This document shows positions 8,550 to 16,588 of a stretch of 59,157 nt of DNA, piece by piece (within the stretch, counting starts at the first letter, position 1; every line of letters starts with the position of its first letter). The notes under the pieces are model-generated. The model was not told the origin of the DNA. It saw nothing but the letters and a program-made list of their open reading frames with translations, and did not search any database. A program made the translations under genes and the position numbers. Origin of the DNA: an uncultured Granulosicoccaceae bacterium (GTDB taxonomy: Bacteria > Pseudomonadota > Gammaproteobacteria > Granulosicoccales > Granulosicoccaceae); NCBI GenBank assembly GCA_937957915.1, contig CALGNZ010000014.1:1-59157 (forward strand), in the 5' to 3' direction.

Positions 8550-9050
8550 TTATTTATCACTGTCTGTATTCAGATCGTCGGCTTTTGTCATCGCGGCCAG
8601 AAGATCTTTAATATTAGTGGTTTCACGCACAGCTGTGCGATTTTGTTGTTCATTAAAAAACTTTGCCAATGTTGCGAGAATGGCGAGATGTTCCTGGGTT
8701 TTATCTTCAGGCATTAACAGGCCGAATACGATATCTACAGGAATATCATCGGCTGCGTCGAAGTCAACCGGTTTGTCGAGGGTGATTAGAGCCGCAATTG
8801 GCTCGTCCACAAACGGGACGCGTCCGTGCGGAATTGCTATGCCATTGCCCATACCGGTGCAACCGAGCTTCTCTCGTGCCGCCAGAGCATCCATTACGTC
8901 CATATCGACTTCTGTTTCGTCTGCGTTCATGCCAATGCCGGATTCCAGCAGGGCAGCAATTTGCTGCAGACTTTTCTTTTTGCTTGTAATTGAAGCGCCG
9001 CAGCACACACGTGACTCTGCAAGCAAGCTGCTGATTGGAAACTGACTCAT
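8550..9050 (-). CDS. ptsN: Nitrogen-regulatory PTS EIIA protein PtsN
   Basis: This 166-residue EIIA-Ntr protein carries the phospho-acceptor histidine in GNGIAIPHGRV (about residue 75). PtsN receives phosphate from PtsO and in other bacteria regulates potassium transport, sigma-54-linked metabolism and envelope functions by binding partner proteins. The length is slightly above the usual 150-155 because of a polar C-terminal tail. It is preceded by hpf and followed by rapZ on the same strand. ATG at 9050 is the natural start. Confidence 0.93.
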   Translation of the reverse strand: MSQFPISSLLAESRVCCGASITSKKKSLQQIAALLESGIGMNADETEVDMDVMDALAAREKLGCTGMGNGIAIPHGRVPFVDEPIAALITLDKPVDFDAADDIPVDIVFGLLMPEDKTQEHLAILATLAKFFNEQQNRTAVRETTNIKDLLAAMTKADDLNTDSDK

Positions 9051-9081
9051 CAGTTTTAATATTCTGCTAGGTGTGCTGTGG

Positions 9082-9112
9082 CTGACACCAGCCTGAAGCT
9101 GGCTGGTGTCAG
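9082..9112. terminator. 12-bp perfect hairpin between hpf and ptsN
   Basis: CTGACACCAGCC (9082-9093) pairs perfectly with GGCTGGTGTCAG (9101-9112) around a 7-nt loop. There is no T-tract on either side. It lies 69 nt after hpf and 31 nt before ptsN and shares the ACCAGCCTGA core with the hairpin at 9820-9846. It may attenuate or process the rpoN-hpf-ptsN message. Confidence 0.45.
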
Positions 9113-9181
9113 ATCAGTTAAAATGAAAGTAGGGGATTGTGCAACCATAATTCGAAACAAGCGATCTGCGGTGGCAATATA

Positions 9182-9523
9182 CTACTCATCTGTGTCTAAA
9201 TCGCCACTTATATCAAGCTTGTCCTTCTCTTTACGGTGATGATCTTTTGCTTTTTCTTTGTGCTTGATGAGCTGTCGATCCAGTTTATCGGTCAGCAGGT
9301 CAATGGCGGCGTACATATCGGCATCTATCGTATCTGCGAATAGCTGAGCGCCTTTTACATTTACCGTCGCTTCAGCTTTTTTTCTGAGTTTTTCTACTGT
9401 CAGGATGACATGCACGTCAGTTACCGCATCTGAGTGCCTCTCAAGTCGATCCATTTTTGACGTAACATAGTGGCGCAGTGAGTCTGTGACGTCTACGTGG
9501 TGTCCAGTGACAGTAAGATTCAT
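9182..9523 (-). CDS. hpf: Ribosome hibernation promoting factor, short form
   Basis: This 113-residue protein begins MNLTVTGHHVDVTDSLR and carries the beta-alpha-beta S30AE fold pattern (DVHVILTVEKLRKKAEATV, DMYAAIDLLTDKLDRQL) with a lysine/histidine-rich tail. HPf binds the 30S decoding channel and promotes inactive 100S ribosomes in stationary phase. It is the short type, without the C-terminal dimerisation domain of long HPF. It usually sits directly after rpoN; here a 573-nt gap intervenes. ATG at 9523. Confidence 0.93.
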   Translation of the reverse strand: MNLTVTGHHVDVTDSLRHYVTSKMDRLERHSDAVTDVHVILTVEKLRKKAEATVNVKGAQLFADTIDADMYAAIDLLTDKLDRQLIKHKEKAKDHHRKEKDKLDISGDLDTDE

Positions 9524-9819
9524 ATTGTTCTCTCTCCTTCATATTGTGGACCAGCGTATGTTAACCAGGCAGGGCTCGCAAGGGAGTTTTTCCGATGTTG
9601 CGCCACCGCACTGGAGACATGCCCTGAGTCATAGTGTAGTTGTTTTAAGATAGAGTATTGAGATGTGTGCCGCTGGAGGATATTTCTGGCAGCGGTTCTG
9701 GCTGGATCGATACTTTTGGCAGTGCAAGTGACAGAAAATAGTCGTACAGGCCGGCTGGTGGCCGCGTTGATATCGCCATGGTGCCAGCAATCGGGATTGT
9801 TGGCAGGCAAATTAGAGAA

Positions 9820-9846
9820 ACCAGCCTGAGTGAGCCTCAGGCTGGT
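9820..9846 (-). terminator. Rho-independent terminator candidate downstream of rpoN
   Basis: ACCAGCCTGAG (9820-9830) pairs perfectly with CTCAGGCTGGT (9836-9846) around a 5-nt loop. On the minus strand the hairpin is followed by TTTCTCTAATTT (9819-9808), a plausible U-rich tail. It would end rpoN transcription about 250 nt past its stop, implying a separate promoter for hpf-ptsN. Confidence 0.6.
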
Positions 9847-9940
9847 GTAGTCAGAGCGGGTAGTTTGGTGGAATTTGCCTTTCGGGCTCCAATCGAACTT
9901 GCTCCAGGCGCCTATGCTTTTGGCTACCGGGCTTTCAGCA

Positions 9941-10045
9941 CCGTGGTTTTTAGAGCCAGGGTTTTTAGAACCGTGGTTTTTAGAGCCGGGGCTTTTGGCA
10001 ATTGAGCTTTTGGCAAGTGAACTCGTGGCAATGGTGCTCATAGCG
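9941..10045. repeat. Degenerate 15-bp tandem repeat array
   Basis: Successive 15-bp units CCGTGGTTTTTAGAG, CCAGGGTTTTTAGAA, CCGTGGTTTTTAGAG, CCGGGGCTTTTGGCA and ATTGAGCTTTTGGCA, with weaker copies on to 10045, lie between rpoN and hpf. On the minus strand they would read as a five-residue repeat (SKNHG, SKNPG, SIAKS, SLAKS). Seen directly; function unknown. Confidence 0.75.
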
Positions 10046-10096
10046 TCTGCGCTGGCTGCAGCAGCGCCACAAGCAACTGTAATACTGTCGTCAGCG

Positions 10097-11641
10097 TCAG
10101 TTAAGTCGCTTTCTCTCGTTTGACGGTGGTATTGACATTGACTCTCGATATTTGGCAACGGTTCGTCTTGCAACCTGTATCCCAGACGCTACCAGTGTAC
10201 TTGCTATTTTGCTGTCGCTCAAAGGTTTTCCCGGATCTTCTTTGGCGATGAATTTCCGAATCATGGCGCGGATGGCAGTAGCGGAACACTCTCCACCATC
10301 AGATGTTGATACATGACTGGAGAAAAAGTACTTGAATTCGAATATTCCACGAGGCGTATGAATATATTTTTGCGTTGTTACTCGAGAGATGGTCGATTCG
10401 TGCAGTTCCAGATGCTCGGCGATATCCCTGAGCACCAGTGGGCGCATCGCTTCGTCACCATATTCGAGAAACCCGCGCTGCCGTTCAACAATAGCAGTCC
10501 CGACTCGAAGTAATGTCTCATTGCGACTTTGCAGACTTTTGATGAACCAGCGGGCTTCCTGCAGCTGATTGCGCATGTAGTTGTTGTCATCACTTTTGTC
10601 TGCACGTTTTACCAGACCGGCATACATTGAGTTGACGGCAAGTCGAGGTGCGATGTCTGGATTCAGCTCTACTCGCCACACGCCCTTAATTTTTTTGACA
10701 AATACATCTGGAACTATGTATTGCGGTTTGTTCGAAACCACTTGTGAGCCAGGTCTGGGTGTCAGGCTTTGAATGGTTTGAATGGACTGCTGCAACTGTG
10801 CGTCGTTAATTTTCAGCTGACGCTTTATCTTGGTGAAATCTCTCGCTGCCAACATTTGCAAATGATCACCGATCAATTGTTTGCAGACATCAATGTGGGG
10901 AGACTGATCCATCTCGTGAAGCTGAATTAGCATGCACTCTCGTGTGTCACGTGATCCGCAGCCGATTGGATCGAGTTGCTGAATCAATCGCAGCATGGCT
11001 TCGATTTCTTCTACTTTACAGAAGTCTTCTGGATCTTCGTAGTTGCCATTAACAGCTTCAAGAATCTCTTCAATGTCGTCTTCAAGGTAACCATTGTCAT
11101 CGATGCAGTTGACGACTGTCGCGGCGATGACCTGATCAGGCTCTGATAAGGATCGCAAGCGAAGCTGCTCGAGCAAATGATCCTGGAGATTACCTGTGCC
11201 GGCGCTGGTGTATTCTGTGAAATCTCGCTGATTTTCTTCGCCAGACTGCATCGAGCCACTGCCATAGGCGGGCTCGTATATATCTTCCCACGCGCTGTCT
11301 ACTGGTAATTCGTTGGGAATGTCAGGTGTTGCATCATTGATTTCTACGCTTGATGAGAGATCGTCCAGATCGTCCATTCCGTCGAAGCCATCATCGGTGT
11401 TTTCTGACTTGCTCTCGCTTTCTTTTGCCTCCTTTTCATTGTCACTGCGCATTTTTGCATTTTCTTTGTCCGGATTATCTTCGCCTTCCTCCTGCACCTC
11501 GAGCATAGGATTGCTTTCAAGCGCCTGCTGGATCTCGGTTTGCAATTCCAGAGTCGACAACTGAAGCAGTTTAATAGCCTGTTGCAGCTGTGGCGTCATA
11601 GCCAGCTGCTGGCCAATTTTCATCTGAAGCGAGTGTTTCAT
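10097..11641 (-). CDS. rpoN: RNA polymerase sigma-54 factor RpoN
   Basis: This 514-residue sigma-54 directs transcription from -24/-12 promoters together with enhancer-binding ATPases. The N-terminal region I is glutamine-rich (MKIGQQLAMTPQLQQAIKLL), followed by a strongly acidic region II (about 55-130), the core-binding region, a helix-turn-helix, and the C-terminal RpoN box ARRTVAKYRE (about residue 495). The frame extends upstream to a TTG at 11692, but ATG at 11641 gives the canonical MKHSLQMKIG start. A 447-nt gap separates it from lptB, more than usual, so rpoN likely has its own promoter. Confidence 0.96.
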   Translation of the reverse strand: MKHSLQMKIGQQLAMTPQLQQAIKLLQLSTLELQTEIQQALESNPMLEVQEEGEDNPDKENAKMRSDNEKEAKESESKSENTDDGFDGMDDLDDLSSSVEINDATPDIPNELPVDSAWEDIYEPAYGSGSMQSGEENQRDFTEYTSAGTGNLQDHLLEQLRLRSLSEPDQVIAATVVNCIDDNGYLEDDIEEILEAVNGNYEDPEDFCKVEEIEAMLRLIQQLDPIGCGSRDTRECMLIQLHEMDQSPHIDVCKQLIGDHLQMLAARDFTKIKRQLKINDAQLQQSIQTIQSLTPRPGSQVVSNKPQYIVPDVFVKKIKGVWRVELNPDIAPRLAVNSMYAGLVKRADKSDDNNYMRNQLQEARWFIKSLQSRNETLLRVGTAIVERQRGFLEYGDEAMRPLVLRDIAEHLELHESTISRVTTQKYIHTPRGIFEFKYFFSSHVSTSDGGECSATAIRAMIRKFIAKEDPGKPLSDSKIASTLVASGIQVARRTVAKYRESMSIPPSNERKRLN

Positions 11642-12088
11642 TTCTTGTGCGTTTAACCCATTTCTATTGCTGGCGGACGGCCTGCGATGCAAAATAAGAT
11701 AATCCCTTACAGCCGGGTATCAGATGAAACTAATGCAGTACGCACCCGCCATTCCTCGACAGAATTGCCAGACATATCGACTAACTCCGCAATCCTGATA
11801 GGCAGGGGCCGTTTAAGTGTTGCTGTTACCACTATCGAGCTCTAACCGGGCTTTTCGATAGTGCCACATCCTCAAAGTATGGTTCATATGCGTGGGTCTG
11901 CAATGCAAAATGAATAATATTTCCTGCCTGTGAGCGGCGTCACGGGTGCTTTGCAAAAACGGTAGGGAAGTTGCAGAGACGCCGCATTTTTTTATCTGTC
12001 CGATGCTTTGACGGAATCAACGATGCTGTGCCAGTGACTTGTCTGATTCATGACTGAATGATGGCGCAAATTGTGGTTTGGCTGGCGC
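11642..12088. other. Gap between lptB and rpoN
   Basis: This 447-nt stretch has no recognisable gene. It contains an inverted repeat, CACTATCGA (11830-11838) and TCGATAGTG (11855-11863), with a 16-nt loop and no T-tract. It presumably also holds the rpoN promoter, which I cannot place with confidence. Confidence 0.5.
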
Positions 12089-12814
12089 CTAAAGCGTGAA
12101 TTCTTCTCCCAGATAGACTTCTCGTACTTGTTTGTTCTGCAGGATCTGATCGGCATTGCCCTGTGCTATTACACCGCCGCCGCTCAGGATGTACGCACGC
12201 TCGCAAATTCCCAACGTCTCGCGCACATTGTGATCGGTAATTAGCACGCCTATCCCTCGTTGCTGCAGGTGCTTAATAATGCGCTGTATGTCAATAACCG
12301 AGATTGGATCGACGCCGGCAAATGGTTCATCCAGTAAAATAAAAGAAGGGTTTGCTGCAAGCGCTCTGGCGATCTCGACTCGTCTTCTCTCGCCACCGGA
12401 GAGGCTCATACCGGCGCTGTCCCGTATGTGTGTGATTTGTAGTTCTTCAAGCAGACCTTCCAGTACATCGCGGTGATCGCGTTTGTGCAGATCTGCACGA
12501 TACTGCAAGATTGATCGAATATTATCCTCGACACTGAGTTTGCGAAAAACAGATGCCTCTTGCGGTAAGTAACCAACGCCGAGTCGAGCGCGCGAGTGCA
12601 TTGGATGTTGGGTTATATCCCGCCCGTCCAGGGTAATTCTGCCTGCGTCCGGTTTAACTAATCCGACTACAATGTAAAAGCAGGTTGTTTTGCCTGCACC
12701 GTTGGGTCCGAGCAAACCAACAACTTCCCCTTCATTAACTTCCAGTGTGACGCCGGTTAAGATCTCTCGTTTGCTATACGACTTTCGGATGTCTTCCGCC
12801 TGCAGAGTTGTCAT
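12089..12814 (-). CDS. lptB: LPS export ABC transporter ATP-binding protein LptB
   Basis: This 241-residue cytoplasmic ATPase powers extraction of LPS from the inner membrane with LptF/LptG (not encoded here). It has Walker [10 protein letters not shown] (about 35-43), the Q-loop region [10 protein letters not shown], signature LSGGERRR, Walker [11 protein letters not shown] and the H-loop ITDHNVRE. It begins 10 nt after lptA, and the order lptC-lptA-lptB is conserved. ATG at 12814 gives [13 protein letters not shown], the expected N-terminus. Confidence 0.97.
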   Translation of the reverse strand: MTTLQAEDIRKSYSKREILTGVTLEVNEGEVVGLLGPNGAGKTTCFYIVVGLVKPDAGRITLDGRDITQHPMHSRARLGVGYLPQEASVFRKLSVEDNIRSILQYRADLHKRDHRDVLEGLLEELQITHIRDSAGMSLSGGERRRVEIARALAANPSFILLDEPFAGVDPISVIDIQRIIKHLQQRGIGVLITDHNVRETLGICERAYILSGGGVIAQGNADQILQNKQVREVYLGEEFTL

Positions 12815-12824
12815 TACGCAAGCC

Positions 12825-13340
12825 TCAACGTTTTATCTGCGTAGGTTGCAACACAATATTGACCCGGCCCTTCTTGTCGCCAGACGCCTTGAATGTAAGA
12901 TCCGACATGTTATACATAATTGAACTGCCACTGAGTTTTTGCCCGGGTCGCTCAAACTTTGCATCTCCTGTGAAGGTGATTTGTGTTGTTTGCATGTTGT
13001 ATTCGATGCGATTGCTTTGACCTTTCATGATAGCGCCGGTATCGGTTTGCTGTTGAAAGCGAATCGGATTTCCTTTGCCGACTATTCGAAACAGTGCACC
13101 ATCCTTCAGTTCGATTTGAATACTGTCCGCCTTCACTTTGAGAGATCCCTGGGTAATTTCAACATTGCCTTTTAACGACTGGATGCCTGCTTTTTCGTCA
13201 AAGTCAGATTGATCTGCCTGTACATTGATCGCCTTGCCGGCATCACTATTCGTGTTCGCCAGAGCAGGGTTGGTATTTGCGGCTGCGATAAAAAGCAATA
13301 GTCCGAAAGCCAGTACCCGTGAGGGTATACGCCGCAGCAT
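12825..13340 (-). CDS. lptA: Periplasmic LPS bridge protein LptA
   Basis: The protein is 171 residues from ATG 13340, beginning [17 protein letters not shown], a signal peptide cleaved probably after NPALA. The mature part is an OstA-type beta-jellyroll ([47 protein letters not shown]) that forms the periplasmic bridge between LptC and LptD. The frame is open upstream to 13475 into lptC, but that extension does not resemble a signal sequence. The C-terminus is short and basic. It lies between lptC and lptB. Confidence 0.92.
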   Translation of the reverse strand: MLRRIPSRVLAFGLLLFIAAANTNPALANTNSDAGKAINVQADQSDFDEKAGIQSLKGNVEITQGSLKVKADSIQIELKDGALFRIVGKGNPIRFQQQTDTGAIMKGQSNRIEYNMQTTQITFTGDAKFERPGQKLSGSSIMYNMSDLTFKASGDKKGRVNIVLQPTQIKR

Positions 13341-13416
13341 TTGCAATGTGGCTGGTCTAGGTGTCAGCCTTTGTGGCTTAGCGCTGTAGCGCACCGAGAC
13401 GTTTGCTGACGCTTTG

Positions 13417-14034
13417 TTACTTCTGCAAAAGGTATTCGGCATCCAGGCCGGCATCAAAGAGAAGCTTGCTATCATTTATATCTGCTCGCATTTGGTTTGC
13501 GTTCAGAGACCAGTGTTCAGATTTTATGGTCACCGGGTCGTCTGTTGAGATTGTCTGTCTGGCTGTATCAATTTTTACCGATGCGCTTGAAATTTCGACT
13601 GAGGCCTTGTCGATGCTGCGCGCAAGAGCCGGATCAAGATCAGATGGCAGGCTCGGAAATTGAGCAAGTCGCACCGCACCGAAAAGTGCCAGTTGACGAA
13701 AGTCCGGTGAAATATCCCCGTGCTGCGCGCTACCCTGCCAATGTGTCTGATTGGCACCAAAAACCTTAACCAAAGGTTGCGCTATCGACGAACTGCCGTC
13801 GTTACTGTGGTGAGAGAGCGATTGTCCGCTCAACTGGTACACCTGGCCTGCTGCGTTGTCTACATTCACAATCCTGAAATCCTGCAAATAATAGTCAGTT
13901 TCGGTTTCAGCCATCTGCAATGTGCTGTCGGCGCTCTCGCCGGAGGAGGGGGTGTTTTCCATCCACTGCCAGGACCATACGGTAAAAACCAGTAGCGCAA
14001 ATATCCAAAGTGAACGTCCTAGAGTCTTGGGCAT
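13417..14034 (-). CDS. lptC: LPS export protein LptC
   Basis: This 205-residue protein has one N-terminal membrane anchor (SLWIFALLVFTVWSW, about 8-22) and a periplasmic domain with the LptC pattern (DYYLQDFRIVNVD, GQVYQLSGQSLSHHS, DDPVTIKSEHW). It receives LPS from LptBFG and hands it to LptA. It lies 4 nt after kdsC and 76 nt before the chosen lptA start. The family diverges strongly, but position and topology make the call firm. ATG at 14034. Confidence 0.92.
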   Translation of the reverse strand: MPKTLGRSLWIFALLVFTVWSWQWMENTPSSGESADSTLQMAETETDYYLQDFRIVNVDNAAGQVYQLSGQSLSHHSNDGSSSIAQPLVKVFGANQTHWQGSAQHGDISPDFRQLALFGAVRLAQFPSLPSDLDPALARSIDKASVEISSASVKIDTARQTISTDDPVTIKSEHWSLNANQMRADINDSKLLFDAGLDAEYLLQK

Positions 14035-14038
14035 GGGG

Positions 14039-14563
14039 CTACTTCATATAGCGGCTGACCGCTTGTCCATAGAGGCCTTTTGCTTTTAACAACAACTCAC
14101 ACGCCTCTCTGGCGGCGCCATGCCCGCCTTGTCGAGTGCTGGTCCAGTGTGATATTGCGCTAATTTCGTCGCAGGCATCAGGTACAGTCAGTGCCAGCCC
14201 TACGCGCTTCATTACCGGAAGATCAATGATGTCGTCACCCATGTAGGCAAACTCTGCCGCTGGCAACTCGAGCTTCTCGCAAAGCGCTTCGAAGGCGCCC
14301 AGTTTGTCTTTCTGGCCCTGATAGACGTGCTCTATTTGCAGCTCACGACAACGATGCGCAACCACATCTGATGTTCTGCCGGTAATAATGGCTATCTCTA
14401 CGCCGGCGTCGGCGAGCATTCGCATCCCGAGGCCGTCAGTGGCGTGAAAACGTTTGATTTCCTGTCCGTCATCACTGCGGTACAGACCGCCGTCAGTAAG
14501 AACACCATCAACATCAAAAATAATCGCATTAACCGAGCTCGCTCGATGCGCTGCACTAACCAT
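14039..14563 (-). CDS. kdsC: 3-deoxy-D-manno-octulosonate 8-phosphate phosphatase KdsC
   Basis: This 174-residue HAD-family phosphatase makes free Kdo for LPS inner core synthesis. The catalytic motif is AIIFDVDGVLTDGG (the first Asp at about residue 18), with the second motif IITGRTSD and the third YMGDDIIDLPVM. It has no cap domain, as expected for the tetrameric KdsC type. It lies between kdsD and lptC, a conserved arrangement. ATG at 14563. Confidence 0.96.
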   Translation of the reverse strand: MVSAAHRASSVNAIIFDVDGVLTDGGLYRSDDGQEIKRFHATDGLGMRMLADAGVEIAIITGRTSDVVAHRCRELQIEHVYQGQKDKLGAFEALCEKLELPAAEFAYMGDDIIDLPVMKRVGLALTVPDACDEISAISHWTSTRQGGHGAAREACELLLKAKGLYGQAVSRYMK

Positions 14564-14587
14564 GGAATGGCCTCAACAAATAGGTGT

Positions 14588-15646
14588 TCAAACGACGCCG
14601 GCACGAAACAGCGAGTGCAGGTTTAATGCGCCACATACCCTGCTGTTTTCGTCCAGCACCGGCAGCGCGTAGATTTGATACTGTTCCATCTTCCTCAGCG
14701 CGTCCACAGCGAGATTATTAAGGCTGATGCTCTGGCCGCCAGGTGTCATTACCTGCGAGATGGTGGTTGAACCCAGATCAGGATCGCTCTCCAGCGCACG
14801 GCGCAGATCGCCATCTGAGAAGACACCAACCAGTGCCTGTTGCTCATCGACAATCACCAGGAAGCCAAGTTTGCCTGTGTTCATCACGTAAAGCGCGTTT
14901 TTCAGCGTTTCGTCACGATGCACCTGTGGAACATCCGGGCCGGACACCATGACGTCGGCAACATGCAGGAGTAATCGTTTGCCCAGCGCGCCGGCTGGAT
15001 GGGTCAGGGCAAAGTCATCGGCGCTGAAGCCTCGCTTTTGCAGAATAGCAATTGCCATTGCATCACCCATCGCCAGGGTGGCTGTCGTGCTTGACGTTGG
15101 AGCGAGCCCCAGAGGACAGGCCTCAACGTCGACAGATACATCCACATTAAAGGTGGCCGCTGTTGCCAGTGTTGATAGTGCGTTGCCGGTTAAAGTAATG
15201 AGGGTATTGCCCATATGGCGCATTGTCGGCAGCATGTTTTTGAGTTCGTCTGATTCACCACTGTACGAGATGGCGATTACCACGTCATCGTGTCGAATCA
15301 TGCCCAGATCACCATGGCTGGCTTCTGCTGCATGAACGAAAAATGCTGCCGTACCTGTGCTCGCCAAAGTCGCAGCAATTTTGTTCGCAATATGACCGGA
15401 TTTGCCAATGCCACACACGACAACGCGGCCCTTACAAGCCAGTATGGCATTGCAGGCTTCGACAAACGACTGATCGATTCGATCGCGCAGTGCCAGTACA
15501 GCATTGCCTTCTTTGGTGAGGACGTCGCAAGCGAGCGCACGAATATCCGGATCGCTGCCGGTATTGGATTGCAGGGAAGTCGTCAGCAGTTCAGCGACTG
15601 TTGTTTCCGTTGATTGATCAGGGTCTTTCAATGGTGGGCCGCACAA
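14588..15646 (-). CDS. kdsD: Arabinose-5-phosphate isomerase KdsD
   Basis: The protein, up to 352 residues, interconverts ribulose 5-phosphate and arabinose 5-phosphate, the first step of Kdo synthesis. An N-terminal SIS domain (VVVCGIGKSGHIANKIAATL, EASHGDLGM, ISYSGESDEL) is followed by two CBS domains (about 235-350). The first open codon is TTG at 15646; another TTG lies five codons later, and the true start is uncertain because E. coli KdsD is about 328 residues. It lies 24 nt ahead of kdsC and 66 nt after mlaA. Confidence 0.94.
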   Translation of the reverse strand: MCGPPLKDPDQSTETTVAELLTTSLQSNTGSDPDIRALACDVLTKEGNAVLALRDRIDQSFVEACNAILACKGRVVVCGIGKSGHIANKIAATLASTGTAAFFVHAAEASHGDLGMIRHDDVVIAISYSGESDELKNMLPTMRHMGNTLITLTGNALSTLATAATFNVDVSVDVEACPLGLAPTSSTTATLAMGDAMAIAILQKRGFSADDFALTHPAGALGKRLLLHVADVMVSGPDVPQVHRDETLKNALYVMNTGKLGFLVIVDEQQALVGVFSDGDLRRALESDPDLGSTTISQVMTPGGQSISLNNLAVDALRKMEQYQIYALPVLDENSRVCGALNLHSLFRAGVV

Positions 15647-15712
15647 GTTAGGAAATGGGTGGGTGTGAAAGTATTGTCCTCTAGTTCGACCAGCTAATCT
15701 ATTTCGTGTTAT

Positions 15713-16588
15713 TCATCCGCCGCTCAGTTCATCCAACTCCTCAAGGTCGCTCAATTCCTCCAGCTCATCCAGCTCATTCAATTCGTCGAGCTCATCCAGT
15801 TCATCGAGTTCATCGAGTTCATCGAGCTCATCGAGATCGTCCAGTTCGCGGTCATCAGGCTGGCCTGTTGCCGCGGGTAAGCGACCGTCTCGTACCTGTT
15901 GACGGCTCCAGTTTAAGTAGTTTTCGCGAACAAACAGATACGGATCGAGAGACGCTGTGTCCAGTATGGAGGATGCTGCGAGTAGCCTGGAGCGTGCGTT
16001 AACCACATTCAGAGTGACGAGCTTGCCACGCACGGAGCTGGAAACCTCAGAGGAGTTTAGTGGTTCGATTTGGCTGTCACCAAACAAACCAACGGTACTA
16101 CGCACCGTTTGCGGCCCAAAGAACGGCAGCACCAGATAGGGGCCTTCAGGGACGCCCCAGACTCCGAGCGTTTGGCCGAAATCTTCGTTGTGCCGCTCCA
16201 GGTTCATCGAGGTTGCAATGTCCATGATGCCGCCCAGCCCGATGACCGTGTTTACCGCAACCCTGGCGCTGTCGAGCAACGCCTGCTCGAACTTTCCCTG
16301 TAGCAACGCGTTTGCGGCGACACTGACATCGCCAATATTGCCGAAAAAATTGTTAACCCCGGTGCGAACTGCTGAAGGAGTTGCTTTTCGGTACGCTTTG
16401 GCAACAGGTTTCAGGGCGTAACGATCAACTTTATCGTTGAAATTAAATATTGCTCGATTGACCGGCTCGAGTGGATCGGGTGTGACATCCTGCTGTTGTG
16501 GTGCGGATGCGCACGCGCTCAGCAATTGCGCTGCGGTAATCAGCAGGCAACACAAAAGCCTCCGAAACGTCAATATTGTCAGGACCAT
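15713..16588 (-). CDS. mlaA: Outer-membrane phospholipid-removal lipoprotein MlaA (VacJ) with acidic DEL-repeat tail
   Basis: From ATG 16588 this is a 291-residue lipoprotein: signal peptide with lipobox LLSAC, then the MlaA/VacJ domain (PLEPVNRAIFNFNDKVDRYA, NFFGNIGDVSVAANALLQG, RVAVNTVIGLGGIMDIA, GPYLVLPFFGPQTVRS). MlaA removes misplaced phospholipids from the outer leaflet and passes them to MlaC. The frame extends upstream to 16672, but the signal sequence fixes the start near 16588. From about residue 246 the chain becomes an almost pure Asp-Glu-Leu repeat, not a feature of E. coli or Pseudomonas MlaA. It lies 66 nt upstream of kdsD on the same strand and is divergent from mlaC, where the Pseudomonas locus has mlaFED. 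Confidence 0.94.
   Translation of the reverse strand: MVLTILTFRRLLCCLLITAAQLLSACASAPQQQDVTPDPLEPVNRAIFNFNDKVDRYALKPVAKAYRKATPSAVRTGVNNFFGNIGDVSVAANALLQGKFEQALLDSARVAVNTVIGLGGIMDIATSMNLERHNEDFGQTLGVWGVPEGPYLVLPFFGPQTVRSTVGLFGDSQIEPLNSSEVSSSVRGKLVTLNVVNARSRLLAASSILDTASLDPYLFVRENYLNWSRQQVRDGRLPAATGQPDDRELDDLDELDELDELDELDELDELNELDELEELSDLEELDELSGG
15716..15850. repeat. 9-bp tandem repeat encoding the MlaA acidic tail
   Basis: Repeats of CATCGAGTT and variants (plus-strand reading), most regular at about 15792-15834, encode the tripeptide Asp-Glu-Leu about ten times. A 9-bp unit keeps the frame on expansion or contraction, so allele length could vary without loss of MlaA. Confidence 0.85.

Larger units (their letters stand above)
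9524..10096. other. Wide gap between rpoN and hpf, with terminator and tandem repeats
   Basis: In related genomes rpoN and hpf lie close together, but here 573 nt separate them. The stretch holds a degenerate 15-bp repeat array (about 9941-10045) and a terminator-like hairpin (9820-9846). The minus strand is open from 10173 (TTG) to 9520, 217 codons, with five-residue periodicity from the repeats. It starts inside rpoN, has a rare start codon and is crossed by the terminator, so I do not call it a gene with confidence. Confidence 0.6.
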
